Assembly: GCA_039720395.1 (NCBI GenBank)
Contig: CM077827.1
Coordinates: 15,601,615-15,665,614, forward strand
From: Liquidambar formosana
Lineage: Eukaryota > Streptophyta > Magnoliopsida > Saxifragales > Altingiaceae
DNA: 64,000 nt
Reading direction: 5' to 3'
Under the pieces are notes generated by a model. That model did no database searches, had not been told where the DNA came from, and worked only from the letters and a program-made list of their open reading frames with translations. Position numbers and translations under genes: made by a program. Of the stretch, positions 34,968 to 46,562 are shown one piece after another. Each line of letters opens with the position of its first letter. The stretch's first letter is position 1.

Positions 34968-36750
34968 TCGAGTTGATGTGAAACATCGTCTAGTCATAAT
35001 CAATAGGATTATCTTGGTGATCTTTATCACCAAAGAACAATTCTTTCACATTCTAGTAGAGATACAATATCTCTCTTATGTTAAGAAATATCCAATTTGA
35101 TCTATGAAAAGAGTGTAGTGTAGTTAAGGCTTTTTGTCTCAACAGAGACAAGGGTTGGATCTTTGTTCGTTTGTGGCTTTACAGAAAATTCTATAAATTC
35201 TATCTACTTTTACATCTTTCTTGAATGAACTCTTTCTCAAGAAAATCCAGCAAACATCCTAATGGACAACTTTTGTTCATTAGGGTAATAGAAATACTAT
35301 CCCAACCACTTTTGGGATATACCACAATTTAACACTTACTTGACCTTATTTCCAGATTGTCTACATTATGTTTCTAGACATACGTAGCACAAGCCCAAGC
35401 CTTAACTTCTTTAAGTTGGGTTTCTTCCCATATCATATCTGATATAATTGGGACAAAACTGGAGTGAACCCTAAATTATCAATATGTAGCAATTTTAAGG
35501 TATATCCTAGATGGATACATTAGTAAAACTCATCATGGATCAAACCATATCTTAATAGGGTTCAATTCGTTCTCTTAGATTCACCATTGAGCTATGGTAT
35601 TCTAAGATGAGTCTACTGTAATTGAATGCATGCTCTACATGACTATATACATCACAATGTATTAGTCAAATTATAAATGTAACTCTTTCACTTCACCAAG
35701 TAAAAGATGGGTTTGGTCATCTCATAACCAAGTCATAATCGTTACATTTAAATGAGAGTCTCTACATCTCTTGTATTCTCAGAATACGTTGCATTCACTC
35801 TAATTAGTCATTTAAATTCAGAAATCAAATTTCTAGAATGTCTTAAATGACCTAGTTAAGAAATAAGTTCCCAAAATTAATCTAGCAACTCTTGCTCTAT
35901 TAAAATTTTTAAAGGTAACTTATTATCTACTTAACTTTCTGCTTCGATTTAGATTACACTAGAATCCAAAAACCAAGAAGCAGAACTAACCATCAATTTA
36001 GTTTAGAGCATGAACCAAAACTTCAAAAGTTTGGTTCTTCTAGGAAGACTGATACTTTATCAAGTTCCCTTTACAATACCTTATGTTTACTACAAAATAA
36101 TTATATTTCTTTGTCTTTGACTTTTCAAGACTTGCTTTCCTCTATGCTTCCATTTTAAATCACATCTAGCTTCTCAAGCTATTCTATGTGATTAATCATT
36201 TTTCAAAAGAATGATTATTAATAAACAACTTTTATTACATCCTAGTCTAGAAGAAGTCCTTTATAAGTACTATACTTTATAGTATTATTTTACTCACCAT
36301 ACAACCTTTGTATGTGATGTAGGACATCAAAGGCACTTGCATTGACTAATTTTGCTTCTAAAGCTCATTAGTCATCAATACTATCATATAGCATGACAAC
36401 AAGATGCCAATTGTGCATAGTGTCTTTTTCTTCTTAGGATGTTTTATGGAGGGCCTTTAAGAAAAGGCCTAATAGCATATGAACAATCTTTTGAAATTAA
36501 GAACAATTCTCAATTTCCTAAGTCAATCAAAGAAATCGGGTTTAGTCAAACTATCAATATCCTATATATTAGGAAATAGGGGTTTTGAGGTGAGTAATTA
36601 GGTAATCTACATAAACAGAGAATTAGATTTCATTTTTATCCATAATGATTGGGTCTTTAATCATATGGTACCTCCCACTATTTTATCAAATTCCATACAC
36701 CCTCTAATGGAATTCGGGAATCTCATTCCTAATGGGGATTGGGGTCCCAC
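34968..36750 (-). pseudogene. Element B internal region right of A (decayed pol)
   Basis: Continuation of B after the nested element, homologous to 4200-5985 of C. No usable frame. Confidence 0.6.
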
Positions 36751-36754
36751 TGTG

Positions 36755-37045
36755 ACCTAGAAGCCTCACATGTTAGTTTCTTGGCTTCTAACCCACAATA
36801 AGAAGACAACTCTTTGTCTATTGCTTCATAAGCAAGTTCCAATCGTTTTGCCTCTAGGGAACATACACCTCACATGTTAGTTTCTTGGAATACTTCCCTA
36901 GTTAAGTTAAACCCATCATTCACACAGGTATGTTTCGCCAAATATATACCTCACATGTTAGTTTCTTGGTATATACCAGTTTAGGCACCCCATGATATCT
37001 CATATGTGATAGTTTCAAGTAATGTCTTTAACATGGGTAGCTCCT
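36755..37045 (-). repeat. Cluster of four stem-loops with a shared loop (element B)
   Basis: On the plus strand the loop complement TCACATGTTAGTTTCTT occurs at 36766-36782, about 36870-36886 and 36951-36967. Stems: TAGAAGCC/GGCTTCTA (36758-36790), CTAGGGAA/TTCCCTAG as outer arms around CC/GG (36854-36902), TATATACC/GGTATATA (36943-36975). The fourth, diverged copy has outer arms CCCATG/CATGGG (about 36988-37038). Confidence 0.85.
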
Positions 37046-37566
37046 ACATGTCTGCAGCCAGGTACCCACATTAAGGGACGTTAGATGATCCTATAATGAT
37101 GGAAGGCAATGAAGAATTCATTCCCCAATGACTTCTTCATTTTCAACTTAATATTAAAAGAGAGGGGTTTTAAGGGGTCTCATCAAATTAACATGCATCC
37201 TATGTATCAAAATTTAAACATATAAATTATGCTATTTATAATCATACATCTCATGCTATTATAAATCATACATCGCATGTTATTATATATCAACATATAT
37301 AAAGTACCATATTTTGATATTAGTCCCTAAGTGAATAGGTAACATATACCAAACTATGGTATTGGAGCTAATACAATTATCTCATAAATTAAAGCTCCCA
37401 CTATGATGATTATGGACTTTGAGAGGATTCAATCCAAGCCAATAGATTGAATCCAAGGTCTAAGGTGGGTGTAGGTGATCGTAAAATAAACCATTCGTAA
37501 CATGCATGCTTTCTTGAAAAACTTCTCTAAGCTTTCAAGTCCTTCAATCTGCTCCCTTGGCTTGAT

Positions 37567-37608
37567 GGTCTCCACCATTGGCTTGTTGGTCTCCACCATT
37601 GGCTTGTT
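37567..37608 (-). repeat. 21-bp duplication in element B
   Basis: GGTCTCCACCATTGGCTTGTT occurs twice in a row on the plus strand. A and C carry one copy. The unit is a multiple of three and keeps a short frame open, but nothing else supports translation. Confidence 0.8.
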
Positions 37609-38298
37609 GGGCTCCATCATACTCCTTTGGGTCCACCATGCTCCTTAGTGCGCTCTCGATTACATAACATTTACATAATATATAGAAAGGGATACATAAG
37701 GGGAATGTGGGGTACATAAGAGAATGATAGAGAGAGAGGGAAGGTGGCATGCAAGCCCCAAATAATAAATTACATCACCATAATAAAATTACAACTCTTG
37801 AAAAATTATTACAACCCATTCATAAGACGGCCAATCACAATTGGTTTAAGGGGTATAGTCCATAATCATCATCCAAACACATACATACAATCTCATTGCA
37901 TAATGTAAAGAAAAACTGTAAGCATTAAAACATATGGGCAATTATGGTAATTCTCTTGAATGATTTACATTAATCTTATTAATGCATCCTAATCTTATTA
38001 GGTTTTAACAAAATATCCAGAATTAAATAAAGTCTTAACATTTAAGACATTTAGTTTCAATTAATCAAATTAATAGAAACATATAAAGTTTCCTAAAATA
38101 ACTCTAATATCCAATACTAGGGTTTCCTTATTTAAACAAAACAATTTCATTTAATTAAGAATTTCCAGATTTTAATTTAATCCCCAATTGTATTTTAAAC
38201 CATTTAAAACATTATAAAATTAATCAATATTAATTAAATAATAAACATGGGAATTAAATAAAATCAATTAAATGATGAATTAGTGTATTAGGGTTTCC

Positions 38299-38580
38299 TA
38301 AAACCCTAAACCCTAAATGCATAACCTTAAACCCTAAATGCAAGCCCTAATCATTAAATGCCTTATGATTGGTCACTTAATGTCCAATCATTAAAACCCT
38401 AGGTTCATACGGTATTTAATAAAAGGGATTAGGGTTTAATTAATGCCAAATAGGGTATTTATTACCCTTAATTAATTACACTAATTAGGGTTTCCAAAAC
38501 CCTAACCCTAGACATCATTAAAGGTATTAATTATGCCCTAACAATCAATAACCATGATTGGTCATTTAATGACCAATCAT
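38299..38580 (-). repeat. Telomere-like motifs and palindrome pair (element B)
   Basis: CCCTAAA motifs at 38299-38340. Palindromes lie at about 38366-38390 (two mismatches) and 38555-38579 (perfect arms). Homologous to 7499-7812. Confidence 0.75.
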
Positions 38581-40073
38581 TAACTCTTAATTAAGGTAAT
38601 TAATATTCCAATTAGGGTTTTAATTAATGCCATAATGAAATTAGGGTTTCATCATTAACTCAAAATTAGGGTTTCATCCTTAACTCTATGCAGCCGTCAC
38701 AACCAGGGGGCTGCCTGAGCTTGGCTAGGCTGCCATGGCCACCAACGACTGGGGAAGGCCATGGCCAGCCATGGGAGAACATCCTAGGAGTGTGGGACAA
38801 GCCTCTGGACACGTGAGAAGTGGTGGAAGTGGCTGCCATCATCAAGAACAATCAGGGTTTCCAAAACCCATTGCTGGAGCCATTGTTGCAGACCTTGAAG
38901 GTCACAATAGCTTCTAAATCCTTATCAATTCGACTCCTCCATTGAAACCAGCTTTTGTATCATGTCCCTACATGAAATACTAAGCTAATAGAAGAGGTTT
39001 GGATGATCCAATCATCACCAATTGTTCTAAACAATTAAAACAACAGTAGGCTGCCCAGAAATTTACAGCATACTGTCCATTGTCAGAAATTGATTTAAAA
39101 CCCAGCAAGATGAATGAATTAGGCTATCAAACGAATTTTCCCAATATCCTACATGTCTTAGGAAACTAATGCAATTGGTTTCATGCAATTTGGAGTTCCC
39201 TAACTCAAGTTCTAATCAAAACTCCATTGATGACTTTTCTGCAGAGAAAATCTGCTATGCTGTTCATGAAAAATTTTCAAACTTTTTGAATCTTTTTCCA
39301 TCAAAACCTTTTTGAAACTTAAAGAAAATCATATACACATGATATATAATGATCCTACAATGATCTTCCATCATAAATACAGCAGCTTTAATTAGAATTA
39401 ATTGCAAGAACCTTAGGGTTCTAAAACCCAGATTCAGCCTCCATGGTGTTCTTCTCCTTCTTCCTTCTGTTCTAGCATCTTAATCCAATTATGATGCATC
39501 TAAATGCTTGGGAACCTTTCCCTACCATGTCTAGAACATAACCCAAGTGGTGGCAACCATTGCCATGCCTTTGATCTCCATCAATAACTCAAAGTTGTGG
39601 CTATTGCATCATTCCCGAGCAAAACTGTCTTTCCAGACAGCCTGTAGTAAAAAATTCATAACTTTCACTACAGAACTCGGATTGACACACCGTTTGTTGG
39701 GTTGGAAAGCTGATTCGAAGAGCTTTCTAACCATATATGGCTCGAAAATTTTGGAGAAGAACTCTGAATTCGGCATGCAAAACAAGATGACGGTTTTTCA
39801 TGGCTACCATGAAAACTGTTCATAACAGTTTTATAAAACCCTAGTTTCCTTATTCTTCTTCTCCAAACTCAAACCCTATGCAACCTATTGCATCCATGGC
39901 TACACTTAACCATCAATTAGAAGAGGAGTAGAAGAGAATTGACCTAGGGTTCCAAACCCTAGGTTCAGCCATGGAGGAAAACCAATTATGCAGAAAATGT
40001 TTTTCAGATTTTTGAATCATTCAACTACACCATAATTACCAGCCCATATGTATTTTGTATTATGCATAATCAT
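38581..40073 (-). other. Element B 5' internal region, no gag
   Basis: Near-identical to 7813-9293 of element C. No sense frame. Confidence 0.6.
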
Positions 40074-40086
40074 GGCTCTGATACCA
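40074..40086 (-). other. tRNA-iMet primer binding site of element B
   Basis: TGGTATCAGAGCC on the minus strand, one base from the 5' LTR. Confidence 0.96.
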
Positions 40087-40087
40087 C

Positions 40088-41745
40088 TGTTGGGAATCGA
40101 ACAAGAGGGAAAAATACAAAGGCGGAATATAAAAATTTTTCCTACGATTCCCAATCCCATGAATCTAACTATGCATAACACAAAATCAAACCCTAACTAT
40201 GAAGAGGGTTAGAACACTTACAGGATTTTTGTCTTCTCCGTTTTGCTCCAAGCTTCTACTCCGGACAGCGGTGAATGAGCAGCCCAAGTGTGCTGCCTCC
40301 AACGGTATCCACACCTAGCTATAGCTTCAAGCCTTTTCTTTCTTCTTCCTTGTTGTTGCTAGAGGTGGAGAAGAGAGAGAGAGAGAAGAGAGCCTCCAAA
40401 GGGCTGGACGGCTAGGGTTTATTGTGCAAGCCTATTATGCCATGTCACACATAAGTGTGACTTATATAGGCAGCCCACTAAAGGGGGCTGGCCATGGGGA
40501 AGAAACCCTAATAGGGTTATGTGTAATTACACTTAATTGCACATTAACCCCTATTATTTGTATCAAATACAAATAGGCCTATAAAGAACTATTCTTTATT
40601 CACTAAAACCCTTTCTCTCATAGACTTTAAAGCCCTTCTTGCATGATCAGTGTGTGACCCATTGGGTTCACATCATTAAGTAGTAGGAATAGCACGAGGT
40701 GTGCACAATGGAACTCTTTCCATTTAGGGTCTAATTGGAACTCCTTCCAATTCCCTAATTGATTATAACTCACTTATATCAATTAGGGCTTCTACTAACC
40801 ATGAGTAACACCTAGCATATGGCTCATGGTGTGGTCCTTAATGAGGTGAATAGTCATTTACAAAGAACCCTTCTGTTATAGTTTATAGGTTACAATTGCA
40901 TCCTTCCTTCAACACAATGTCTCCAATTGAACTAATAGGACATGGAAGTCTGTCAAGTCCCTAGTTCAATTACTTTATACTCATTCATAGATATCAACTC
41001 ATTGATGAACTCATGAAACTCTTTTCATATTCATCCTACCATGGCCATGGATTTAATGAGTTATATTATGAATACTATATGAGACATTCTCTCTCTTTTT
41101 CCTGAGAGTGATGGATCCCTTGTTGATCACTCACATGCCTTCACACACATAGCAGTAGGGCCAATGAACACCTTTGCAAACCCCTGAATAGGATTTGCAC
41201 TTAGTGTTATCAAACTTCTAAAGCTATATGCATAAGATAACTATGGTGTCTCAGGTCTAAGGATTACTTGTACCACTATAACAATGAGAAACTGATTGAC
41301 AGGTAGGATAAAACTCCATTCAGTTTATCTCATATCTTTAGTCACATTCAGTGTACCTATTCTCGCAATAGGCACCCACTTGTTGGTTGTAGTGTCTCCA
41401 CACAAATAGCTTGAGACTAGCTATCCTCCTATAGAGTCAGCCTAACAAGTGCTAGTCCTATGGTTCATTACTGTCCATCATAGTGAACCTTCAACTAGGA
41501 ATGCTTTAGGAGTTTAGTACAGAGATATATCTATAGTCTCAAAATTACAACTCTTTGTAATTCCATATTCTCAACTCTAACTCCATGGACATATTATGTA
41601 AATATAAATGATACATATAAACATAATAGAATAAGCCCTTTTATTAAATCAATAATAAATGTGACATACATAAATGAAATCAAATGATTGTTCCTAATCC
41701 CTAAACAATCATCTCTATGATTGGCTCTAGGGCATAATCCTAACA
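40088..41745 (-). repeat. 5' LTR of element B
   Basis: 1658 bp, offset 17743 from 22345-24002, nearly identical. Right end CCTAACA at 41739-41745, followed by ATGAG. Confidence 0.96.
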
Positions 41746-41965
41746 ATGAGGATGTGCTAGAAATTGGGAAAAAGACTTGGAAAGTATACTTCAATGGGGC
41801 AGCCAATTAGAAGGGTTATGGGATAGGAGTCCTTTTGGTTTCACCTGAAGAAGCATTCACACCATTGGCGATCAAGTTGGGGTTCAAAGCTACCAACAAC
41901 ATTGTTGAGTATGAGGCTTGTATCCTTGCATTAGAGGCTGCCCTTGAGCTAGGGATCAAAGAATT
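41746..41965 (+). pseudogene. Element T second RNase H (Tat-type), truncated
   Basis: Codons read EDVLEIGKKTWKVYFNGAAN, a TAG stop, KGYGIGVLLVSPEEAFTPLA, LGFKATNNIVEYEACILALE and ALELGIKELG. This is the extra RNase H carried by Tat elements next to the RT-linked one. The first catalytic position, normally D in YFDGAAN, is N here. The glutamate in VEYEAC is kept. The domain stops abruptly at about 41966, where sequence switches to the 3' end of the antisense frame. The rest of RNase H and all of integrase are missing. Confidence 0.87.
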
Positions 41966-42991
41966 GGGTTAGTGTCAGCTTGCTAGGCCATTGATCGTTC
42001 GCCCAAGTCACTACAGAAAGACTCGTAGGCACCACAGGATAGTCACCTTTCAAGGAAGTGGGTATGGTTTGCATAGCACCCATCTGACGAAGAACCCTTG
42101 AAGGACAATAAAAGGAAGTAGACCTCAGTCCTATGAGTCTCACCATGGCACATCTAGAAGTGCGCAGAAGCACCTGTTTATTGCAGCCCCATATGAAGAT
42201 AACCCACTTGATATCCCTCCATGAAAGAATTTGGAAGTAACCAAGCCAATCCCTCAATGAAAATTGCCCAGGTAGTTCAATGCGGCGAAGACAGTAATGC
42301 TGGGACTTGTATGGTGTAATGGCAGTGGGTGACAAGAATTTTAGTCTTTCAAGCAACCACATCTGCAGCAGAATGGGGCAACCTCCTAAGGGAATTTTTG
42401 GGTCCTCATGGACTTTATCCAAGCTATCCAAGGTTTCAACCAGTATCATGGGAATCAAGTTATGGCCCTTGGCAAGGAGAGGAATCAACTCACAGATTTG
42501 TATGGGAACATATGGAGTACCAGTTGAAATAAGGAAACGACCAATGAGGCAAAAGGCAAGTGTATGCTTAATAGGAAAGGTAAAATTCAAAATACCTTTG
42601 CTATCATAGGCCAGAAAAGAGGTTGCTAATTTCATCAAATCCACCATATGGTCTTTTACAAATATGGAGGCATACTATTGGTGAATCCCAAGGAAATTGG
42701 AGAAAGAAGTAAGAAAGCTTGGGTGAGGAGTAGGGAGAATGAAAGGACCTATCGGTGAAACTCCGTACAACGCGCAAAATTCCTCCATGGTTGGGCACAG
42801 TTCTTCATAGTTGAAGCGGAACACATGAATTTGGGAGCCCAAAAATATGTAGCAGCAGTTATGAGGTTCGTTTCAAACTTTACATGCCTCAAGGAAAGTA
42901 ATGGATCCAAGCCAAAGCACTTAAACTCAGATTTTGCTTCAGCACTCATAACTCTCAAAAACCGTCCTAAAAACTTGTCTAGAGCTTCCAT
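41949..42991 (-). pseudogene. Antisense plant mobile domain protein of element T
   Basis: From ATG at 42991: an N-terminal segment with ATYFWAPK, then after a one-base frame change near 42825 FRFNYEELCPTMEEFCALYG and SPIGPFILP, a TAG near 42685, then the 232-codon stretch with HTLAFCLIGRFLISTG, IQICELIPLLAKGHNLIPM and GGCPILLQMWLLERLKF. These match the aminotransferase-like plant mobile domain, known in some plant transposons and as an antisense extra frame in some Tat elements. The molecular role is unknown. Its C-terminus is not native: the last codons (QFFDP, stop) are the reverse strand of RNase H sequence, produced by the deletion at about 41966. One frameshift and one stop make it inactive. 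Confidence 0.8.
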
Positions 42992-43039
42992 AATTTCTAA
43001 TGAATGAATACAATTATGTTTAGGAACCCCTTGGATGTG

Positions 43040-43184
43040 TTTTTATAGGGAAAAGGTCATAAATCTAAGTTCTAGAAAGAGAAAACCCATCAAAATAGGA
43101 GGTTTCCTATTTGAAGTGGGATTTCCGCTTCGAGCTTGAGCGACCACCAGGGCCTAGGCGGCTAGCCACCAGGCCCTGGTGGTC
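43040..43184 (-). promoter_or_regulatory. Candidate promoter of the antisense frame: TATA box and inverted repeat
   Basis: The minus strand has TATAAAAA at 43040-43047, about 50 bp ahead of the ATG at 42991. Further upstream a perfect 13-bp inverted repeat GACCACCAGGGCC / GGCCCTGGTGGTC lies at 43142-43154 and 43172-43184. A related inverted repeat with neighbouring similarity (GAAGCGGGCTT.. and GGTGGTCACC) occurs in the T-type LTRs at 47275-47346 and 51465-51530. Arrangement is seen; promoter activity is inferred. Confidence 0.55.
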
Positions 43185-43229
43185 ACCCAAGCCACCTTGT
43201 TTTGGCTTTGTTTCTCGCTTTGTCTCGCC

Positions 43230-44884
43230 TGTTGGGAATCGAACAAGAGGGAAAAATAGAAGTGCGAAATATAAAAATTTTTCCTACGATTCTCAATCCC
43301 ATGAATCTAACTATGCATAACACAAAATCAAACCCTAACTACGAAGAGGGTTAGAACACTTACAGAATTTTTGTCTTCTCCTTTTTGCTCCAAGCTTTGA
43401 TTCCAGACAGCAGTGAATGAGCAGCCCAAGTGTGTTGCCTCCAACGGTATCCATACCTAGCTAGAGTTTCAAGTCCTTTCCTCATTTTCCTTGTTGTTGC
43501 TAGTGTAGGAGAAGAGAGGAGAGAGAGAGAGAAGGAGGCTGGAATTTTCAGCCAGCCCTTTTGGGGAGTTGAACTTGTTGTGATGTCATCACATCACACT
43601 ACATATATATAGCCCACCAAGGAGGGGCCGACCATGAGGGAGAACCCACTTAGGGTTTTGTGTAATTACTATTAATTACACAATAACCCCTCTTAATTAT
43701 ATCATATATAAATTTGGCCTTAAAGAACTATTCTCTATGCATTCATACCCTTTCTCTCATAGACTTTAAAGCTCATCTTGCATGATCAGTGTGTGACCCA
43801 TTGGGTTCACATCATCAAGTAGTAGGAATAGCACGAGGTGTGCACAATGGAGCTCTTTCCATTTAGGGTCTAATTGGAACTCCTTCCAATTCCCTAATTG
43901 ATTATAACTCACTTATATCAATTAGGGCTTCTACTAACCATGAGTAACACCTAGCATATGGCTCATGGTGTGGTCCTTAATGAGGTGAATAGTCATTTAC
44001 AAAGAACCCTTCTGTTATAGTTTATAGGTTACAATTGCATCCTTCCTTCAACACAATGTCTCCAATTGAACTAATAAGACATGGAAGTCTGTCAAGTCCC
44101 TAGTTCAATTACTTTATACTCATTCATAGATATCAACTCATTGATGAAATCATGAAACTCTTTTCATATTCATCCTACCATGGCCATGGATTTAATGAGT
44201 TATATTATAAATGCTATATGAGACATTCTCTCTCTTTTTCCTGAGAGTGATGGATCCCTTGTTGATCACTCACATGCCTTCATACACATAGCAGTAGGGC
44301 CAATGAATACCTTTGCAAACCCCTGAATAGGATTTGCACTTAGTGTTATCAAACTTCTAAAGCTACATGCATAAGGCAACTATGGTGTCTTAGATCTAAG
44401 GATTACTTGTACCACCATAACAATGAGAAATTGATTGACAGGCAGGATAAAACTCCATTCAATTTATCTCATATCTTTGGTCACATTCAGTGTACCTATT
44501 CTCGTAATAGGCACCCACTTGTTGGTTGTAGTGTCTCCACACAAATAGCTTGAGACTAGCTATCCTCCTATAGAGTCAACCTAACAAGTGCTAGTCCTAT
44601 AGTTCATTACTATCCATCATAGCGAACCTTCAACTAGGAATGCTTCAGGAGTTTAGTACAGAGATATATCTATAGTTTTAAAATTACAACTCTTTGTAAT
44701 TCCATATTCTCAACTCTAACTCCATGGACATATTATGTAAATATAAATGATGCATATAAACATAATAGAATAAACCCTTTTATTAAATCAATAATAAATG
44801 TGACATACATAAATGAAATCAAATGATTGTTCCTAATCCCTAAACAATCATCTCTATGATTGGCTCTAGGGCATAATCCTAACA
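43230..44884 (-). repeat. Solo LTR of family N
   Basis: A 1655-bp LTR with no internal sequence, flanked by perfect TCGCC duplications (43225-43229 and 44885-44889). More diverged than the other copies, with a different stretch around 43465-43720 (TATA region CTACATATATATAGCCC on plus). It formed by recombination between the two LTRs of an older insertion in T. Confidence 0.96.
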
Positions 44885-46562
44885 TCGCCTTAGCGCGTGA
44901 TCAAACCTCTTTCCAAATGAGATGTTCAACACTTTTTGAGCTTAAAATCAAACATATTTCATCTTGAAATCAATTCCTTGAATTGATTTTATGTTCAAAA
45001 GGGTTGAATATATCTCCCCTGTGCCATGCCAACTCAAGAGACAATGTGTTAAGGCACTTTCCCCTTGCACCATGCTTGTTCAATCTTGATAAATTGATCA
45101 TATATTCTCATTTCAAATCTTGATTTTTTATCACTTGGTTAAATATATTCATCACTTGAATATATTTCCCCATTTCAAAAGTATGTTCATCACTTGAATA
45201 TACTTCTCAATCTTTGTCACTTACTTGGTTAAATATATTCATCACTTGAATATATTTCTCCATTTCAAAAGTATATTCATCACTTGAATATGCATCACAG
45301 TCTTTTTCAATCACTTGGATAAATATATTCATCACTTGAATATACTTCTCCATTTCAAAAGTATGTGCATCACTTGAATATACTTCTCAATCTTTTTCAA
45401 TCACTTGGTTAAATATATTCATCACTTGAATATATTTCTCCATTTCAAAAGTATGTTCATCACTTGAATGTACTTCTCAGTCTCTTTCAATTACTTGGTT
45501 AAATATATTCATCGCTTGAATATATTTCTCCATTTCAAAAGTATGTTCATCACTTGAATATACTTCTCAATCACTTGGATAAATATATTCATCACTTGAA
45601 TATATTTCTCGATTTCAAAAGTATGTTCATCACTTGAATGTACTTCTCAGTCTCTTTCAATCACTTGGTTAAATATATTCATCACCTGAATATATTTCTC
45701 CATTTCAAAAGTATGTTCATCACTTGAATGTACTTCTCAATCTCTTCCAATCACTTGGTTAAATATATTCATCGCTTGAATATATTTCTCCATTTCAAAA
45801 GTATGTTCATCACTTGAATATACTTCTCAGTCTCTTTCAATCACTTGGTTAAATATATTCATCGCTTGAATATATTTCTCCATTTCAAAAGTATGTTCAT
45901 CACTTGAATGTACTTCTCAATCTCTTTAATCACTTGGTTAAAAATATTCATCGCTTGAATATATTTCTCCATTTCAAAAGTATATTCATCACTTGAATAT
46001 ACTTCTCAATCTCTTTCAATTACTTGGTTAAATATATTCATCACTTGAACATATTTCCCCATTTCAAAAGTATATTCATCACTTGAATATACTTCTTAAT
46101 CATTGTTAATCACTTAGTTAAATATATCCGTGACCAGAATATATTTCTCCATTTCAAAAGTATATTCATCATTTGAATATACTTCTCAATCTTTGTAAAT
46201 TACTTGGTTAAATATATTCGTGACCTGAATATATTTCTCTATTTCAAAAGTATATTCCTTAAATATGCCTCTCAGATCTCATTTTCAATCACTTGGTTAA
46301 ATATATTTGTGACTTGAATATATCTTTCCATTTCAAAAGTATGTTCATTCGTAGTGGTTTGAATATGCTTCTCTTATCAATTCTCAACCCCAAGTGGTTT
46401 AAGTATAATCATGACTTGAGTGCACTTCCTTATTTCAATCCCAGGTTTTCAACCTCCTATCATTGTTGATACAGTGTGTGATTTCTCCAGTTTTTTTGGC
46501 AAAAATGGGTTGTTCTTTATCATTGGTTCACAAGTGTAACTTGTTCACTAATGAGGGGCTTC
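44885..46562 (+). other. Element T 3' untranslated region
   Basis: Lies between the solo LTR and the 3' LTR. It starts with 240 bp of unassigned sequence, then the 90-bp array, then a 190-bp tail. AATGAGGGGC at 46550-46559 is a likely polypurine tract three bases before the LTR. Confidence 0.7.
45130..46365. repeat. 90-bp tandem array (about 14 units)
   Basis: Unit start AAATATATTCATCACTTGAA at 45141, 45231, 45321, 45411, 45501, 45581, 45671, 45761, 45851, then about 45940, 46030, 46120, 46210 and 46299. The period is 90 except one 80-base unit. Each unit has two half-units built on TATTCATCACTTGAATA, a near-palindrome (TATTCA...TGAATA), followed by TTTC or CTTC. The last copies are the most degenerate. 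Confidence 0.95.

Larger units (their letters stand above)
22345..41745 (-). mobile_element. Family N element B, split by element A
   Basis: Minus-strand copy with two 1658-bp LTRs and about 6.4 kb of its own internal sequence in two pieces (24003-25278 and 34968-40087). Element A occupies 25279-34962 between duplicated ATTTC. The two LTRs differ at very few bases by eye (for example near 22572/40315 and 23331/41074), so it is young, though older than A. Confidence 0.95.

Noticed and set aside
42307..42609. Plus-strand frame of 100 codons
   Set aside because: It is the reverse strand of the plant mobile domain relic, which has real family motifs on the minus strand.
45130..46365. Regularly spaced repeats that might suggest a CRISPR array
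   Set aside because: The 90-bp units are contiguous tandem copies with no unique spacers, in a plant retroelement 3' UTR.
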